Below, piece by piece: positions 17,328 to 24,993 of a stretch of DNA of 47,484 nucleotides. The stretch comes from Rhodocyclales bacterium. GTDB taxonomy: Bacteria > Pseudomonadota > Gammaproteobacteria > Burkholderiales > Rhodocyclaceae. How positions within the stretch are numbered: the first letter of the stretch is position 1; every line of letters starts with the position of its first letter. The translations under genes were made by a program, and so were the position numbers. The notes under the pieces were generated by a model. That model saw only the letters and a list, made by a program, of their open reading frames with translations. It made no database searches and was not told where the DNA came from. The stretch spans positions 1 through 47,484 of the forward strand of contig JAQGMF010000025.1 of NCBI GenBank assembly GCA_028292505.1, written 5' to 3'.

Positions 17328-17483
17328 CGTCATTCCCGCGAAGGCGGGAATCCAGTGGCGTTAACAGTCCTCTTTCAACTCCACTGGATTCCCGCCGTTG
17401 CCCTCTCCCCCAACCCCTCTCCCGCAAGCGGGCGAGGGGAGCTTCGTGCGGCTGCGCCGGCTGCAAAGCTGGCGGGAATGACG
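17328..17483. repeat. Composite palindromic intergenic element between mshE and mshG
   Basis: The outer ends CGTCATTCCCGC (17328-17339) and GCGGGAATGACG (17472-17483) are a perfect 12-base inverted pair. Inside, ATTCCCGC-GAAG-GCGGGAAT (17332-17351) forms a hairpin. A perfect 16-base pair lies at 17343-17358 and 17381-17396. CCCCTCTCCCGC / GCGGGCGAGGGG at 17414-17439 forms another hairpin with one mismatch. The ATTCCC-N8-GGGAAT core has the same form as the neisserial dRS3 repeat, and such sequences recur in many proteobacterial genomes. I see no ORF or promoter in this gap. It probably inserted into an intact mshE-mshG operon and may now attenuate transcription. Confidence 0.8.
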
Positions 17484-17515
17484 GCGCTTGCGTGCTGGTG
17501 GACGAGTTCTAGGCC

Positions 17516-18751
17516 ATGCCTAACTTCGCTTACGTTGCGCGCGATCGCGCCGGCACACGCCTGACTGGCACACTCGACGGACCGAGCAGTTCCATCGTGG
17601 CTGAACGCTTGGCGCAGCAGGGCTCGATACCGATCAGCATCGAACTCGTTGGCGGGCAGGTCGAGGTCGACCCGGTCGAGGCCACATCGGGCTTCTTTAC
17701 CGCCAAAGTGCCGGAAGTCGATGTGCTGATGTTCTGCCGTCAGATGAACACCTTGCTCAAGGCGGGTGTGCCGATGTTGCGGGCACTTGGCGGGCTCACC
17801 GAATCCATTGTCAATAAGCGTTTCAAGGCGGTGGTGGCGAATCTGAAAGAGTCGCTCGAAGGCGGACGCGAGTTGTCGCAGGCGATGGAGTCACATGCAG
17901 GGGTGTTTTCGCCTTTCATGACGGCGATGGTGAGAGTGGGGGAGAGCACCGGCCGACTGGAGGGCGTTTTCCTGAGATTGTTTCATCACCTCACTTTCCA
18001 GAAGTTCATGCGCGAGCAGGTCAAGGCCGCGCTGCGCTATCCAAGCTTTGTGGTGCTGGCGATGCTCATCGCCATTTCTGTCATAAATGTCTTTGTCATT
18101 CCGGCTTTCGCCAAGACTTTCAAGGGGCTCGGCGCCGAGTTGCCCTTGATGACGCGCATCCTGATTGCGGGTTCGGACTTTACGATTACCTGGTGGCCGG
18201 CCTTGCTGGCGATGCTGATCGGCGCCGTGCTGGTGTTTCGCAGCGTCACGCGCAGCGAGAAGGGCGGTTTTGCGTGGGACCGCATGAAGCTGCGTATCCC
18301 TGTCGCCGGCAAGATCCTGCGCATGGCGTCCTACTCGCGTTTCTGCCGCAGCATGGGCATGGCACTACAGAGCGGCGTGTCCATCGTGCAGGCATTGAGC
18401 CTGGTGCAAGAGGTTGTGGAGAATCGCTTCATCGCCGACAAGATCGAGCAGATGCGCCTGGGTGTAGCGCGCGGCGAAAGCGTGCTGCGCGTCGCGACAC
18501 AATCCGGCATTTTCAATCCCACCGTACTGCAGATGATCATGGTGGGCGAAGAGTCCGGCCTGATCGACGAGATGTTCATGGAGGTCGCCGATCTCTACCA
18601 GGGTGACGTCGAATACGAACTCAAGACGCTGTCGGCGCAGATCGAGCCGATCCTCATCGTGATTCTCGGTGTGATCGTGTTGATACTTGCCCTTGGCATA
18701 TTCTTGCCAATGTGGGAGCTGGGCCAGGCAATGGGACATCCAAAGCAATAG
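17516..18751 (+). CDS. mshG: MSHA pilus platform protein MshG (GspF/PilC family)
   Basis: This inner-membrane platform protein couples the MshE ATPase to pilin addition. The 411-residue length is typical. It has the family layout: an N-terminal MPNFAYVARDRAG segment, a first T2SSF domain at about 70-195 (FCRQMNTLLKAGVPMLRAL, then MVRVGESTGRLEGVF), a membrane segment (FVVLAMLIAISVINVFVIP), a second segment (WWPALLAMLIGAVLVF), a second T2SSF domain at about 275-400 (FCRSMGMALQSGVSIVQAL, then MIMVGEESGLIDEMF), and a C-terminal segment ILIVILGVIVLILALGIFLP. The start ATG 17516 has only a weak upstream site. It should be cotranscribed with mshE unless the repeat between them stops transcription. 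Confidence 0.95.
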   Translation: MPNFAYVARDRAGTRLTGTLDGPSSSIVAERLAQQGSIPISIELVGGQVEVDPVEATSGFFTAKVPEVDVLMFCRQMNTLLKAGVPMLRALGGLTESIVNKRFKAVVANLKESLEGGRELSQAMESHAGVFSPFMTAMVRVGESTGRLEGVFLRLFHHLTFQKFMREQVKAALRYPSFVVLAMLIAISVINVFVIPAFAKTFKGLGAELPLMTRILIAGSDFTITWWPALLAMLIGAVLVFRSVTRSEKGGFAWDRMKLRIPVAGKILRMASYSRFCRSMGMALQSGVSIVQALSLVQEVVENRFIADKIEQMRLGVARGESVLRVATQSGIFNPTVLQMIMVGEESGLIDEMFMEVADLYQGDVEYELKTLSAQIEPILIVILGVIVLILALGIFLPMWELGQAMGHPKQ

Positions 18752-18795
18752 TTCGACGGTGTGACAAATTTGACGTTGTTGGCCGCCTGCGTGCC

Positions 18796-18822
18796 TAAAG
18801 CCTCCCGTTTTACGACCGTTAA
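18796..18822 (+). promoter_or_regulatory. Candidate sigma-28 (FliA)-type promoter upstream of mshA
   Basis: TAAAG at 18796-18800 is followed after exactly 14 bases by ACCGTTAA (18815-18822). The sigma-28 consensus is TAAAGTTT-N11-GCCGATAA, so the -35 core matches 5/5 and the -10 matches 6/8 at the correct spacing. It ends 68 bases before the mshA start. The same segment also contains a GTTTTA/TAAAAC inverted repeat (18807-18825), so an operator is an alternative reading. A chance match cannot be excluded. Confidence 0.3.
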
Positions 18823-18890
18823 AACAACAGTAGGTGCGCTTTCCGCGCTCGCTGGTGACGCAATCGGCACCAGGCAATCAGGAGAAGACT

Positions 18891-19457
18891 ATGAAACGCA
18901 GCAAGGGTTTTACGCTTATTGAACTCGTGGTGGTGATCACCATCCTCGGCATTCTGGCGGCGGTTGCTTTGCCGCGCTTCGTGGGTCTGCAGACCGACGC
19001 GCGTATCGCGAAACTCAATGCGGCACGCGGCGCCGTGCAGGCCGCCGCAGCGATGGTACTGGGCGCTGCACTGGCGCGCACAGCCCAAGTACTGCCTGCC
19101 TGTCCTGCTGGCGGTGGTGTGCCTCTCGTGACGGCAGCGGGTGGCGGTACGATTTGTACGCAGAACGGCCTGGTCAACGTGATCAACTGGAACGCCACGG
19201 CTGATACGGTGGGCGGTGCGCCGCACGGCATCGTCGATGCTGCGGGCCTGACGTCCGCATTTCCGGCCACGATTGCAGGGCTCAATGCCGACGGTTATGC
19301 CGTAGTAGGCGGCGGCGCCGTGATCGGCAGCACGCTGACGATCGAGGTGACTGGCGGGCCTACTCCTGCCAATTGTTCCTTTACCTATACGCCTTCCACG
19401 GGTGCGGGTATTGGATCGTCGGCGACGATTACGGCGAATATCATCACCGGTTGCTAA
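18891..19457 (+). CDS. mshA: MSHA major pilin MshA (type IV prepilin)
   Basis: The product is 188 residues with a class III prepilin leader MKRSKG, cut before [19 protein letters not shown]. Glu5 of the mature protein is present. Start ATG 18891 is set by AGGAGA at 18880-18885; the frame is open further upstream but without a good site. The globular domain has four cysteines, at 71, 89, 162 and 188, the last being the C-terminal residue, so two disulfides are likely, the second forming a C-terminal D-region loop as in other type IV pilins. It is the first of a string of prepilin-like genes and the only one with a strong Shine-Dalgarno and its own long leader (139 bases), as expected for the abundant subunit. 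No mshB-type second pilin precedes it. Confidence 0.9.
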   Translation: MKRSKGFTLIELVVVITILGILAAVALPRFVGLQTDARIAKLNAARGAVQAAAAMVLGAALARTAQVLPACPAGGGVPLVTAAGGGTICTQNGLVNVINWNATADTVGGAPHGIVDAAGLTSAFPATIAGLNADGYAVVGGGAVIGSTLTIEVTGGPTPANCSFTYTPSTGAGIGSSATITANIITGC

Positions 19458-19467
19458 GAGCGCGAAC

Positions 19468-20001
19468 GTGAGGCGCCTGCTCAGCCAGGCGCCCGCCGTG
19501 CTTCCCATGCGCAGTGCGGGCTTCACCATGATCGAGCTGATCACGGTCATGGTGCTCATGGGCGTGCTCGCAGCGGTCGCCGTTCCGCGCTTGATGGACA
19601 ATGATCCGCAGTACCGGTCCACGGCCGAGCAATTGCGCAGCAATCTTCGTTATGCACAACGCATGGCGGCGACGCGCAATCGCGATGTCTGCATCACCGT
19701 CACGGCCAGCATGGTTCTGTTCAGAATCGCGCCTTCTTCGGGGACCGGTGTGGCTTGTGGTGCCACAGTGCTCACGCCGCTCGACGATTCTGCGGGCACG
19801 CTGGACATGGTGTTTCCCGCTGGTTCGCCGATGAGCTTTTCGCCCGCCGGAAATTTCCGCTTTACGCCGGCAGGGTCGCTTGCCAATAATGCCGGCGCGG
19901 CATTGCCAACAAGCACGATTTCTCTGCTGCGAGGTGCCAGTACCTTCGCCACGTTCAGCATTGAGCGGGACAATGGCTATGTACTCGCCACCAATTTCTG
20001 A
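19468..20001 (+). CDS. mshC: Minor prepilin MshC-like
   Basis: This is a type IV prepilin of the GspH/FimT-like type: a leader ending RSAG, then FTMIELITVMVLMGVLAAVA with Glu5. The body includes QLRSNLRYAQRMAATRNRDV, typical of pseudopilins that prime fibre assembly. I chose GTG 19468 (177 residues, 18-residue leader; AAGAG seven bases upstream, in the gap after mshA). ATG 19507 would give a 5-residue leader but has no ribosome-binding site. Two cysteines lie in the body (DVCITV and GVACGAT). It begins 10 bases after mshA and overlaps the next gene by 29 bases, so it is part of the same operon. Confidence 0.8.
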   Translation: MRRLLSQAPAVLPMRSAGFTMIELITVMVLMGVLAAVAVPRLMDNDPQYRSTAEQLRSNLRYAQRMAATRNRDVCITVTASMVLFRIAPSSGTGVACGATVLTPLDDSAGTLDMVFPAGSPMSFSPAGNFRFTPAGSLANNAGAALPTSTISLLRGASTFATFSIERDNGYVLATNF

Positions 20002-20560
20002 TCGCGTGGCGCAGCGTGGCGTTGCCCTGATCGAGGTGATCGTTTTCATCGTCGTTATCGGTACCGCGACAGGCGCTATTTTGTCGCTATTTGCCAATAG
20101 CAGTCGCGGCAGTGCGGAGTTGATGATGACCCGGCAGGCGTCGAGCTTTGCCGAAGCGATGCTCAACGAGGTGCTCGCCGCGCCTTTTACGAACTGCGAT
20201 CCGCAGGATGGCAATTTTTCCGGACCTGGCCCTTGCACCAGCATGCCGGAAGTTCTCCCAGGTGGGCCGGAGCCCGGCGAGTCACGTCTTGGGCCGACCT
20301 ACTTCGACAACGTCAATGACTACAACAACTTCAATATGGGGCCCGGACTCGTCGATCGCAGCGGCAATGCCGTCGCCGGTTCATCCCTGTATTCGTTGAA
20401 CGTCGTCGTAGCGCCCGTCGTGGCAGTTGGCAACTGGAACGGCATACCGGGCACCGACATGGCGTTCGTGACCGTTACGGTGACAGCACCGACATTGACG
20501 GCGCCGGTGGTCGTACAAGGTATGGCGGCCAGGATCGCGCCGACCACGTTAGCGCCATGA
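19973..20560 (+). CDS. mshD: Minor prepilin MshD-like
   Basis: The product is 195 residues. The leader ends QRG (residues 14-16) before VALIEVIVFIVVIGTATGAI, with Glu at mature position 5. This fits the GspI/PilV-like minor pilin class, in which the position after the cleavage site is less strictly Phe. The body has FAEAMLNEVLAAPFTNCDPQDG and a conserved-looking Gly/Pro-rich middle. Start ATG 19973 lies inside the end of mshC (29-base overlap) with GAGCGGGA just upstream; ATG 19979 is an alternative. It overlaps mshO by four bases (ATGA). Confidence 0.82.
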   Translation: MAMYSPPISDRVAQRGVALIEVIVFIVVIGTATGAILSLFANSSRGSAELMMTRQASSFAEAMLNEVLAAPFTNCDPQDGNFSGPGPCTSMPEVLPGGPEPGESRLGPTYFDNVNDYNNFNMGPGLVDRSGNAVAGSSLYSLNVVVAPVVAVGNWNGIPGTDMAFVTVTVTAPTLTAPVVVQGMAARIAPTTLAP

Positions 20561-21450
20561 ATATGCATATAGAATATTCGCGCCAGCACGGCTTCTCCCT
20601 GATCGAGATGATCGTGTCCCTGGTCCTGGTCGGTATTCTCTCGGGCATCATGTCGGTGTTCCTGCAGGTGCCGATGCAAAGCTATTTCGTCAGTAGACAG
20701 CGTCTCGATCTGAGCGACAGCATCGAGCCCGCCATGCGTCATATGGATCAGGATCTGCGCCAGGCCTTGCCCAACAGCGTGCGCCCGTTCACCGTGGCGG
20801 GCGTGCAGTACATCGAGTTCCTGGCGACGCGCGCGAATGGGCGCTATCGCCTCAACAATGTCGGTGGGCCTGCGGGCGCGTGCGCCGGCGGCGACCAATT
20901 GGCCGCTCCGGCGTTGGATAACTGCTTCACCACGATAGGGCAGATCGTTGCGCGTTCAAACATCGCGCCGGGGGCCGATTACGTTGTCATAGACAACCAG
21001 GGAGCTACTTGCCCAAGCCTAACCAGTGCCTATTGTAATGGCGCGGTCGATGGCCCCAACAAATCTCGCATCACCGCTTACACGCCATCGCTCGGCGCGC
21101 CATTGGAGTCGCGTTTGAATTTCAACAATTTTGCTTTGCCGTCATCGCCTGCCAACTTGTTCTACATCGTGTCCGGCCCGGTGAGCTATGCGTGCGATCT
21201 CGCGACGGGCCAATTGCTGCGATACAGCGGCTACCCGATCACTGCCGTGCCGGGCACGCCTCCTGTGGCCGCGACGCAGAGTGTTATCGTTGCGCATTTG
21301 TCCGCATGTAGCATCAGTTATGTTCCTGCATCGACCGTGCTGAATCAGGGGCTCGTGACGGTGGCTTTGGCATTGTCGAACAACGTGCCAGGGCAGGGTC
21401 CGGAGACGGTCAACCTGCTCGTGCAGATTCCGGTGAGCAAGACGCAATGA
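20557..21450 (+). CDS. mshO: Minor prepilin MshO-like (GspJ/PilW type)
   Basis: The product is 297 residues, large for a minor pilin, as is usual for MshO/GspJ proteins. The leader ends RQHG before FSLIEMIVSLVLVGILSGIM, with Glu5. The next part, SRQRLDLSDSIEPAMRHMDQDLRQALPNSVR, is typical of PilW/MshO proteins. The globular part has several cysteines (AGACAGG, DNCFTT, TCPSLT, YCNGA, YACDLA, SACSIS) that could form disulfides. The start overlaps the mshD stop (ATGA, 20557-20560) and the end overlaps mshP in the same way, showing tight translational coupling. Confidence 0.85.
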   Translation: MNMHIEYSRQHGFSLIEMIVSLVLVGILSGIMSVFLQVPMQSYFVSRQRLDLSDSIEPAMRHMDQDLRQALPNSVRPFTVAGVQYIEFLATRANGRYRLNNVGGPAGACAGGDQLAAPALDNCFTTIGQIVARSNIAPGADYVVIDNQGATCPSLTSAYCNGAVDGPNKSRITAYTPSLGAPLESRLNFNNFALPSSPANLFYIVSGPVSYACDLATGQLLRYSGYPITAVPGTPPVAATQSVIVAHLSACSISYVPASTVLNQGLVTVALALSNNVPGQGPETVNLLVQIPVSKTQ

Positions 21451-21911
21451 GTACGAAACATCAGCGCGGGATTTCCTCCATCACGGCCATCTTTCTGGTT
21501 ACCGTGCTGGCAGTGCTGGCCGCCGCCGGCATCCGAATGTGGCGCAGCGCGCAGGACGATCAGACGCTGGACATGCAGTTGATGCGTGCCCGCAATGCGG
21601 CCGCAGCCGGGCTGCAAACAGGTTTTTACCGGTCGGCGCGCGTGGGTAGCTGTGTTGCAGCGACCACGAACATCAATAATTTGCCGGGTACGCTGGCGCC
21701 TTACACGGTCACGCTGACCTGTGTGGCCGATGGGCCTTATACCGACGGCGGCCCAGTCACGCGCTATCGCCTGCAATCGGTGGCCTGCAATATGCCGGCG
21801 GCGGCTTTGGCGGCTTGCCCGAACAATGTCGCTTCCTCAGGTAGCGGTTACGTCGAGGTCGTTGCCAATGGCGAGTGCATTGTCACAGGCACATCGTCGC
21901 AGTGCAGATGA
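21447..21911 (+). CDS. mshP: MshP-like minor pilin without Glu5 (GspK/PilX type)
   Basis: The product is 154 residues. The leader MSTKHQRG is followed by ISSITAIFLVTVLAVLAAAG. Mature position 5 is Thr, not Glu, as in tip-located GspK/PilX-type subunits. Four or more cysteines lie in the C-terminal half (GSCVAA, LTCVADG, VACNMPA, AACPNN, GECIVT, SQCR), which suggests disulfides. It overlaps mshO by four bases and is the last of the prepilin group. In Vibrio and Shewanella mshQ follows here; none is present. A 154-base gap without a convincing promoter follows before mshI. Confidence 0.8.
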   Translation: MSTKHQRGISSITAIFLVTVLAVLAAAGIRMWRSAQDDQTLDMQLMRARNAAAAGLQTGFYRSARVGSCVAATTNINNLPGTLAPYTVTLTCVADGPYTDGGPVTRYRLQSVACNMPAAALAACPNNVASSGSGYVEVVANGECIVTGTSSQCR

Positions 21912-22065
21912 CTCGGGTTGTTCCGGCAGCGTAAGGGTGTAGGGACCAATCCGCATCGCGGCAATCGAGCTGACAGCAACGCCCAGCTTCAAGAAATCTC
22001 GCGAAGTGCCGTAGAAGACTTCGGCTCCCGTTTTCCCTTGAATCTATCGCCACTGGTTGAATTTC

Positions 22066-23040
22066 ATGGGTTTTCCCTACATACCTTTCGTCTCGAAGCG
22101 AGCAAGAACGCCGTCGTTCAAGCCCGGCTGGCTGGCGTTCGCCCACGACGACCAGGGTTTGCGCTGGCTGCACATGCTTCAAGTGCCGGGCGAGAAGCCG
22201 CGCGTGCTGGCCTGGCAGAGCCTGCCTGCGGGCGACATTCTGCCGCAGATGCGTGCCGTCTCGCTGGCAGGCAAGCTCAAGCGCTACCGTTGCATGGCGG
22301 TGCTCAAATCCGACGAATACCAGATCGTGCAGGCCGAGTTGCCCGCTGTGCCGCCCGAGGAGCTGCGTCAGGCTTTGCGCTGGGGCATTCGCGAGCTGGT
22401 CGATTACCCGGTCGAGGATGTTGGCGTCGACTATCTCGAAGTACCCTTCGACAAGAGCCGCGGCGGCGTTAGTCGCGCGGCATATATCGTGTGCGCCAAG
22501 CGTGCCGTGTTGGGCCGCTATGTGGCGGCATTCACAGCCGTGAAAGCACGACTGCATGTCAGCGATGTGCCGGAGACAGCGCACCGCAATCTTGCCGCGT
22601 TATGCGCCGTCGAAGGCAAGGGGGTTGCCTTGCTCGGCGTAACGCCCGGCTATTGCCTCCTGACCTTCACGCTCGATGGCGACCTGTGCCTGGCACGTCG
22701 CATCGAGATCGGCCTGGATGCCATGCTCGGTGCGGATGCCACGCAGCGCGCGCAGCAGTTCGATCGCATCCTGTTGGAAGTGCAGCGCTCGCTGGATGCC
22801 TTCGAGCGCCAGTTTCATTTTGCCTCTCTGTCGCGTCTGTTGGTTTCGCCTTTGCCCGACAAGGTCGACCTCATGCCCTTCCTGGTCGACAACCTCGAGC
22901 AGAAAGTCGAGTCGCTCGACTTGAACGAGATCATCGATTTTTCGGCAGTGCCGGATCTTGCACAGCCCGGTCAGCTTGCCGCCTGCCTGGCCTTGCTGGG
23001 CGCCGGGCTGCGCAGCGAAGATGCCATCGAGGTGCTGTGA
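22066..23040 (+). CDS. mshI: MshI, PilM-like actin-fold pilus biogenesis protein
   Basis: This cytoplasmic protein of 324 residues has the pattern of PilM/GspL-N/MshI proteins: GWLAFAHDDQGLRWLHM at the N-terminus, LPAVPPEELRQALRWGIRELVDYP in the middle, and KGVALLGVTPGYCLLTFTLDGDLCLARRIEIG in the second half. In related systems PilM binds the cytoplasmic tail of the PilN-like protein to join the ATPase to the inner-membrane assembly. Start ATG 22066 is preferred to TTG 22057; neither has a strong Shine-Dalgarno. Its stop overlaps the start of the PilN-like gene (TGATG). Confidence 0.85.
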   Translation: MGFPYIPFVSKRARTPSFKPGWLAFAHDDQGLRWLHMLQVPGEKPRVLAWQSLPAGDILPQMRAVSLAGKLKRYRCMAVLKSDEYQIVQAELPAVPPEELRQALRWGIRELVDYPVEDVGVDYLEVPFDKSRGGVSRAAYIVCAKRAVLGRYVAAFTAVKARLHVSDVPETAHRNLAALCAVEGKGVALLGVTPGYCLLTFTLDGDLCLARRIEIGLDAMLGADATQRAQQFDRILLEVQRSLDAFERQFHFASLSRLLVSPLPDKVDLMPFLVDNLEQKVESLDLNEIIDFSAVPDLAQPGQLAACLALLGAGLRSEDAIEVL

Positions 23041-23780
23041 TGACGCGGCACATCAACCTGCTCGACCCGCCACAGAAAAAGGCATCGCCCTACAGGACGG
23101 CCTTGCAGATGGGGGTGCCAATCGTGCTCGTGTTACTGGTGATGGGCACCTGGGGCGCGGTTGTGCGTATTCAATTGGCATCGGTCAAGCAACGCCTGAG
23201 CGAGGCGGAAGCGAAGACGCGTCCGCTGAACGAGCAACTGGCGCAGACGCAGGCTGGCATGGGCGTGGAGCAGGTGAACGCGGGTTTGCGCGAGCGACTG
23301 GAGCGTGCCCAGGCCCAGCTCAAGGCACGCAAGGATATTCAGACGGCATTACGGCGTGGCGACCTCGGGTCGAGCCAGGGGTTCTCGGAATTCATGCGCG
23401 CCTTTGCGCGCCAGACCGTTTCCGGCTTGTGGCTAACCGGCCTCAAACTCGAAAACGGCGGCCATGACATCACGCTGACGGGTCGTGCCCTCAATGCCGA
23501 AGCAGTGGCGACACTGGTTGCGCAATTGCGTGCCGAGCCAGCGCTCAGGGGGCGCTCGATAGCGACAATGCACTTGGCGCCGGTGCGTGATAAAAAAGAA
23601 GAGGCGTCAGTGGACAAGACCGCTATAACGCCGCCGGTGCCGCAAACCACATCGTCTCTGCCGCATGTCTATGAATTTGAAATATCCAGCGTGGCGCCAG
23701 TCAGCACTGCGCCCGTGGCCGAAGCACCGACCACAGGCGGCACGGTCATCGAGCAGTTTGCGCAAAAGGCTTTCAAATGA
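23040..23780 (+). CDS. mshI2: PilN-like MSHA biogenesis protein (MshI2-like)
   Basis: The product is 246 residues. The N-terminus TRHINLLDPP is the hallmark PilN tail (INLL-P) that docks into a PilM/MshI-like partner. One membrane segment follows (GVPIVLVLLVMGTWGAVV), then a long periplasmic coiled-coil stretch (about residues 45-105) and a small domain (FARQTVSGLWLTGLKLENGG). A Thr/Pro/Ala-rich C-terminus ends the protein. The start ATG 23040 shares bases with the mshI stop. A longer open frame runs upstream but overlaps mshI and is not real. The name follows Shewanella usage; assignment to the PilN class is firmer than the name. Confidence 0.8.
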   Translation: MTRHINLLDPPQKKASPYRTALQMGVPIVLVLLVMGTWGAVVRIQLASVKQRLSEAEAKTRPLNEQLAQTQAGMGVEQVNAGLRERLERAQAQLKARKDIQTALRRGDLGSSQGFSEFMRAFARQTVSGLWLTGLKLENGGHDITLTGRALNAEAVATLVAQLRAEPALRGRSIATMHLAPVRDKKEEASVDKTAITPPVPQTTSSLPHVYEFEISSVAPVSTAPVAEAPTTGGTVIEQFAQKAFK

Positions 23781-24496
23781 GCCCGAAGCTCGCAGCCCAA
23801 CTGGCGCGGCTGGACCGCATGTCGCCGCGCGAGCGGGTTGTTGTCACGCTATGCGTCTGCGCCGTCACATGGTTCATCATAAATGCATTTGTCATCACAC
23901 CGGGCCAGCGCGATGTTGCCACTTACGGACAACTCGCCGCCGCGCAACAGGACACCCTGAACGCCGCCAACCAGCAGCTGGAGGGTATCCGTAGCGGCAG
24001 CGTACCGCCGGGCGACCCGGCGTTGCGCGAACAACTGGCACAGGTCGACAAGGAGAATCTCTCGGTCGATGCGAGCCTGCGCGCGAGTCAGCAATACCTC
24101 GTACCGGCGGAAACGATGGGTGCCTTGCTGCAGGATCTACTGCGACGTGACAAGCGGCTCGAACTGGTGAGCATGCAGACCTTGTCTGTCGCGCCTATTC
24201 TCGACACGAGCAAGGAGGAAGCTTCCGCGCCCGCTGTGCAGCCAACGACCCTGGCACCGGTGGTGGTCGCGCAGAGCGCGCCAGCGACAGTCGAGACGAC
24301 CATGTTCCGCCATGGTGTGCAGATTGTCTTGCGGGGTAACTTCCTCAACGTGCTCGACTATCTGCACGAGGTCGAAAAACTGCCCTGGCAGATGTACTGG
24401 GGTAGTTTCACCATGGATGTAGCGGATGGCGCGCTGCCGACCTATAGCCTCTCGATCTACACGCTGAGCCTGGACAAATCATGGTTGAAACTGTGA
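23777..24496 (+). CDS. mshJ: MshJ, PilO/GspM-like inner-membrane protein
   Basis: The product is 239 residues: a basic N-terminal tail (RLDRMSPRERVVVTLCV), one membrane helix (about 26-44), a periplasmic coiled coil (about 55-115), and a ferredoxin-like C-terminal domain with FRHGVQIVLRGNFLNVLDYL and LPWQMYWGSFTM. This is the usual layout of PilO/GspM/MshJ proteins, which pair with PilN-like proteins in the inner-membrane alignment complex. It overlaps the gene before by four bases (ATGA) and the gene after by 16 bases. Confidence 0.85.
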   Translation: MSPKLAAQLARLDRMSPRERVVVTLCVCAVTWFIINAFVITPGQRDVATYGQLAAAQQDTLNAANQQLEGIRSGSVPPGDPALREQLAQVDKENLSVDASLRASQQYLVPAETMGALLQDLLRRDKRLELVSMQTLSVAPILDTSKEEASAPAVQPTTLAPVVVAQSAPATVETTMFRHGVQIVLRGNFLNVLDYLHEVEKLPWQMYWGSFTMDVADGALPTYSLSIYTLSLDKSWLKL

Positions 24497-24993
24497 GCGT
24501 CCGGGATGTACTGCGCGGGAATGACGGATTTGCAGCGCATTTCCCAGGCAGGCTATGGGTATTTGTAGTGCACTGTGGCGTGATGGTTGTGTTGAGCTTG
24601 GCTGCGCAATCCGCGTCAGCCGAAACGCTCGCTGACCCGACCAGACCGGCCATGCCAAGTGAGCAGGCGGTGCCCGCAGAAGGCGTCACGAAGCCTCAAG
24701 TCGGCGTCGGGATGGTCGTTACTGCCAAAGAGGGGGTGATGGCCCTTTACGACGGCCGCATCCTGCGGCTAGGGAGTCGGATCGACAGCGGCGTGGTGGT
24801 GCGGATCGCACCCGACGCCGTATTCGTGCGCGCTGCCGATGGCAAGATGACGCGCCTGCCGCTGTATCCCGATGTGGGTGTGCAGCCGGTCGTGCAAAAA
24901 GAGGGCGAAGAAAAGAGCAAGGACAAGGACAAGGGCGCGGGCAAGGTGCAAGCAAAGGCAGAACGAACGCGCAACCGGAGCGTCAAGAAATGA
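24481..24993 (+). CDS. mshK: MshK-like periplasmic pilus protein
   Basis: The product is 170 residues. An N-terminal hydrophobic stretch (LWVFVVHCGVMVVLSLAA) ends at a possible signal peptidase site (SASA before ETLADPTRP). LADPTRPAMP is the conserved opening of MshK/PilP-like proteins. The body GVMALYDGRILRLGSRIDSGVVVRI fits the small beta domain that binds the secretin in PilP/GspC-type proteins. The C-terminus is a highly charged Lys/Glu/Asp tail (EEKSKDKDKGAGK). ATG 24481 lies within mshJ (16-base overlap); GTG 24493 is an alternative. The stop overlaps the mshL start (ATGA). Confidence 0.8.
   Translation: MVETVSVRDVLRGNDGFAAHFPGRLWVFVVHCGVMVVLSLAAQSASAETLADPTRPAMPSEQAVPAEGVTKPQVGVGMVVTAKEGVMALYDGRILRLGSRIDSGVVVRIAPDAVFVRAADGKMTRLPLYPDVGVQPVVQKEGEEKSKDKDKGAGKVQAKAERTRNRSVKK

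Noticed and set aside
21912..22065. Possible remnant of mshQ between mshP and mshI
   Set aside because: Only 154 bases, with no frame resembling a secreted MshQ-type protein; it is simply a gap.
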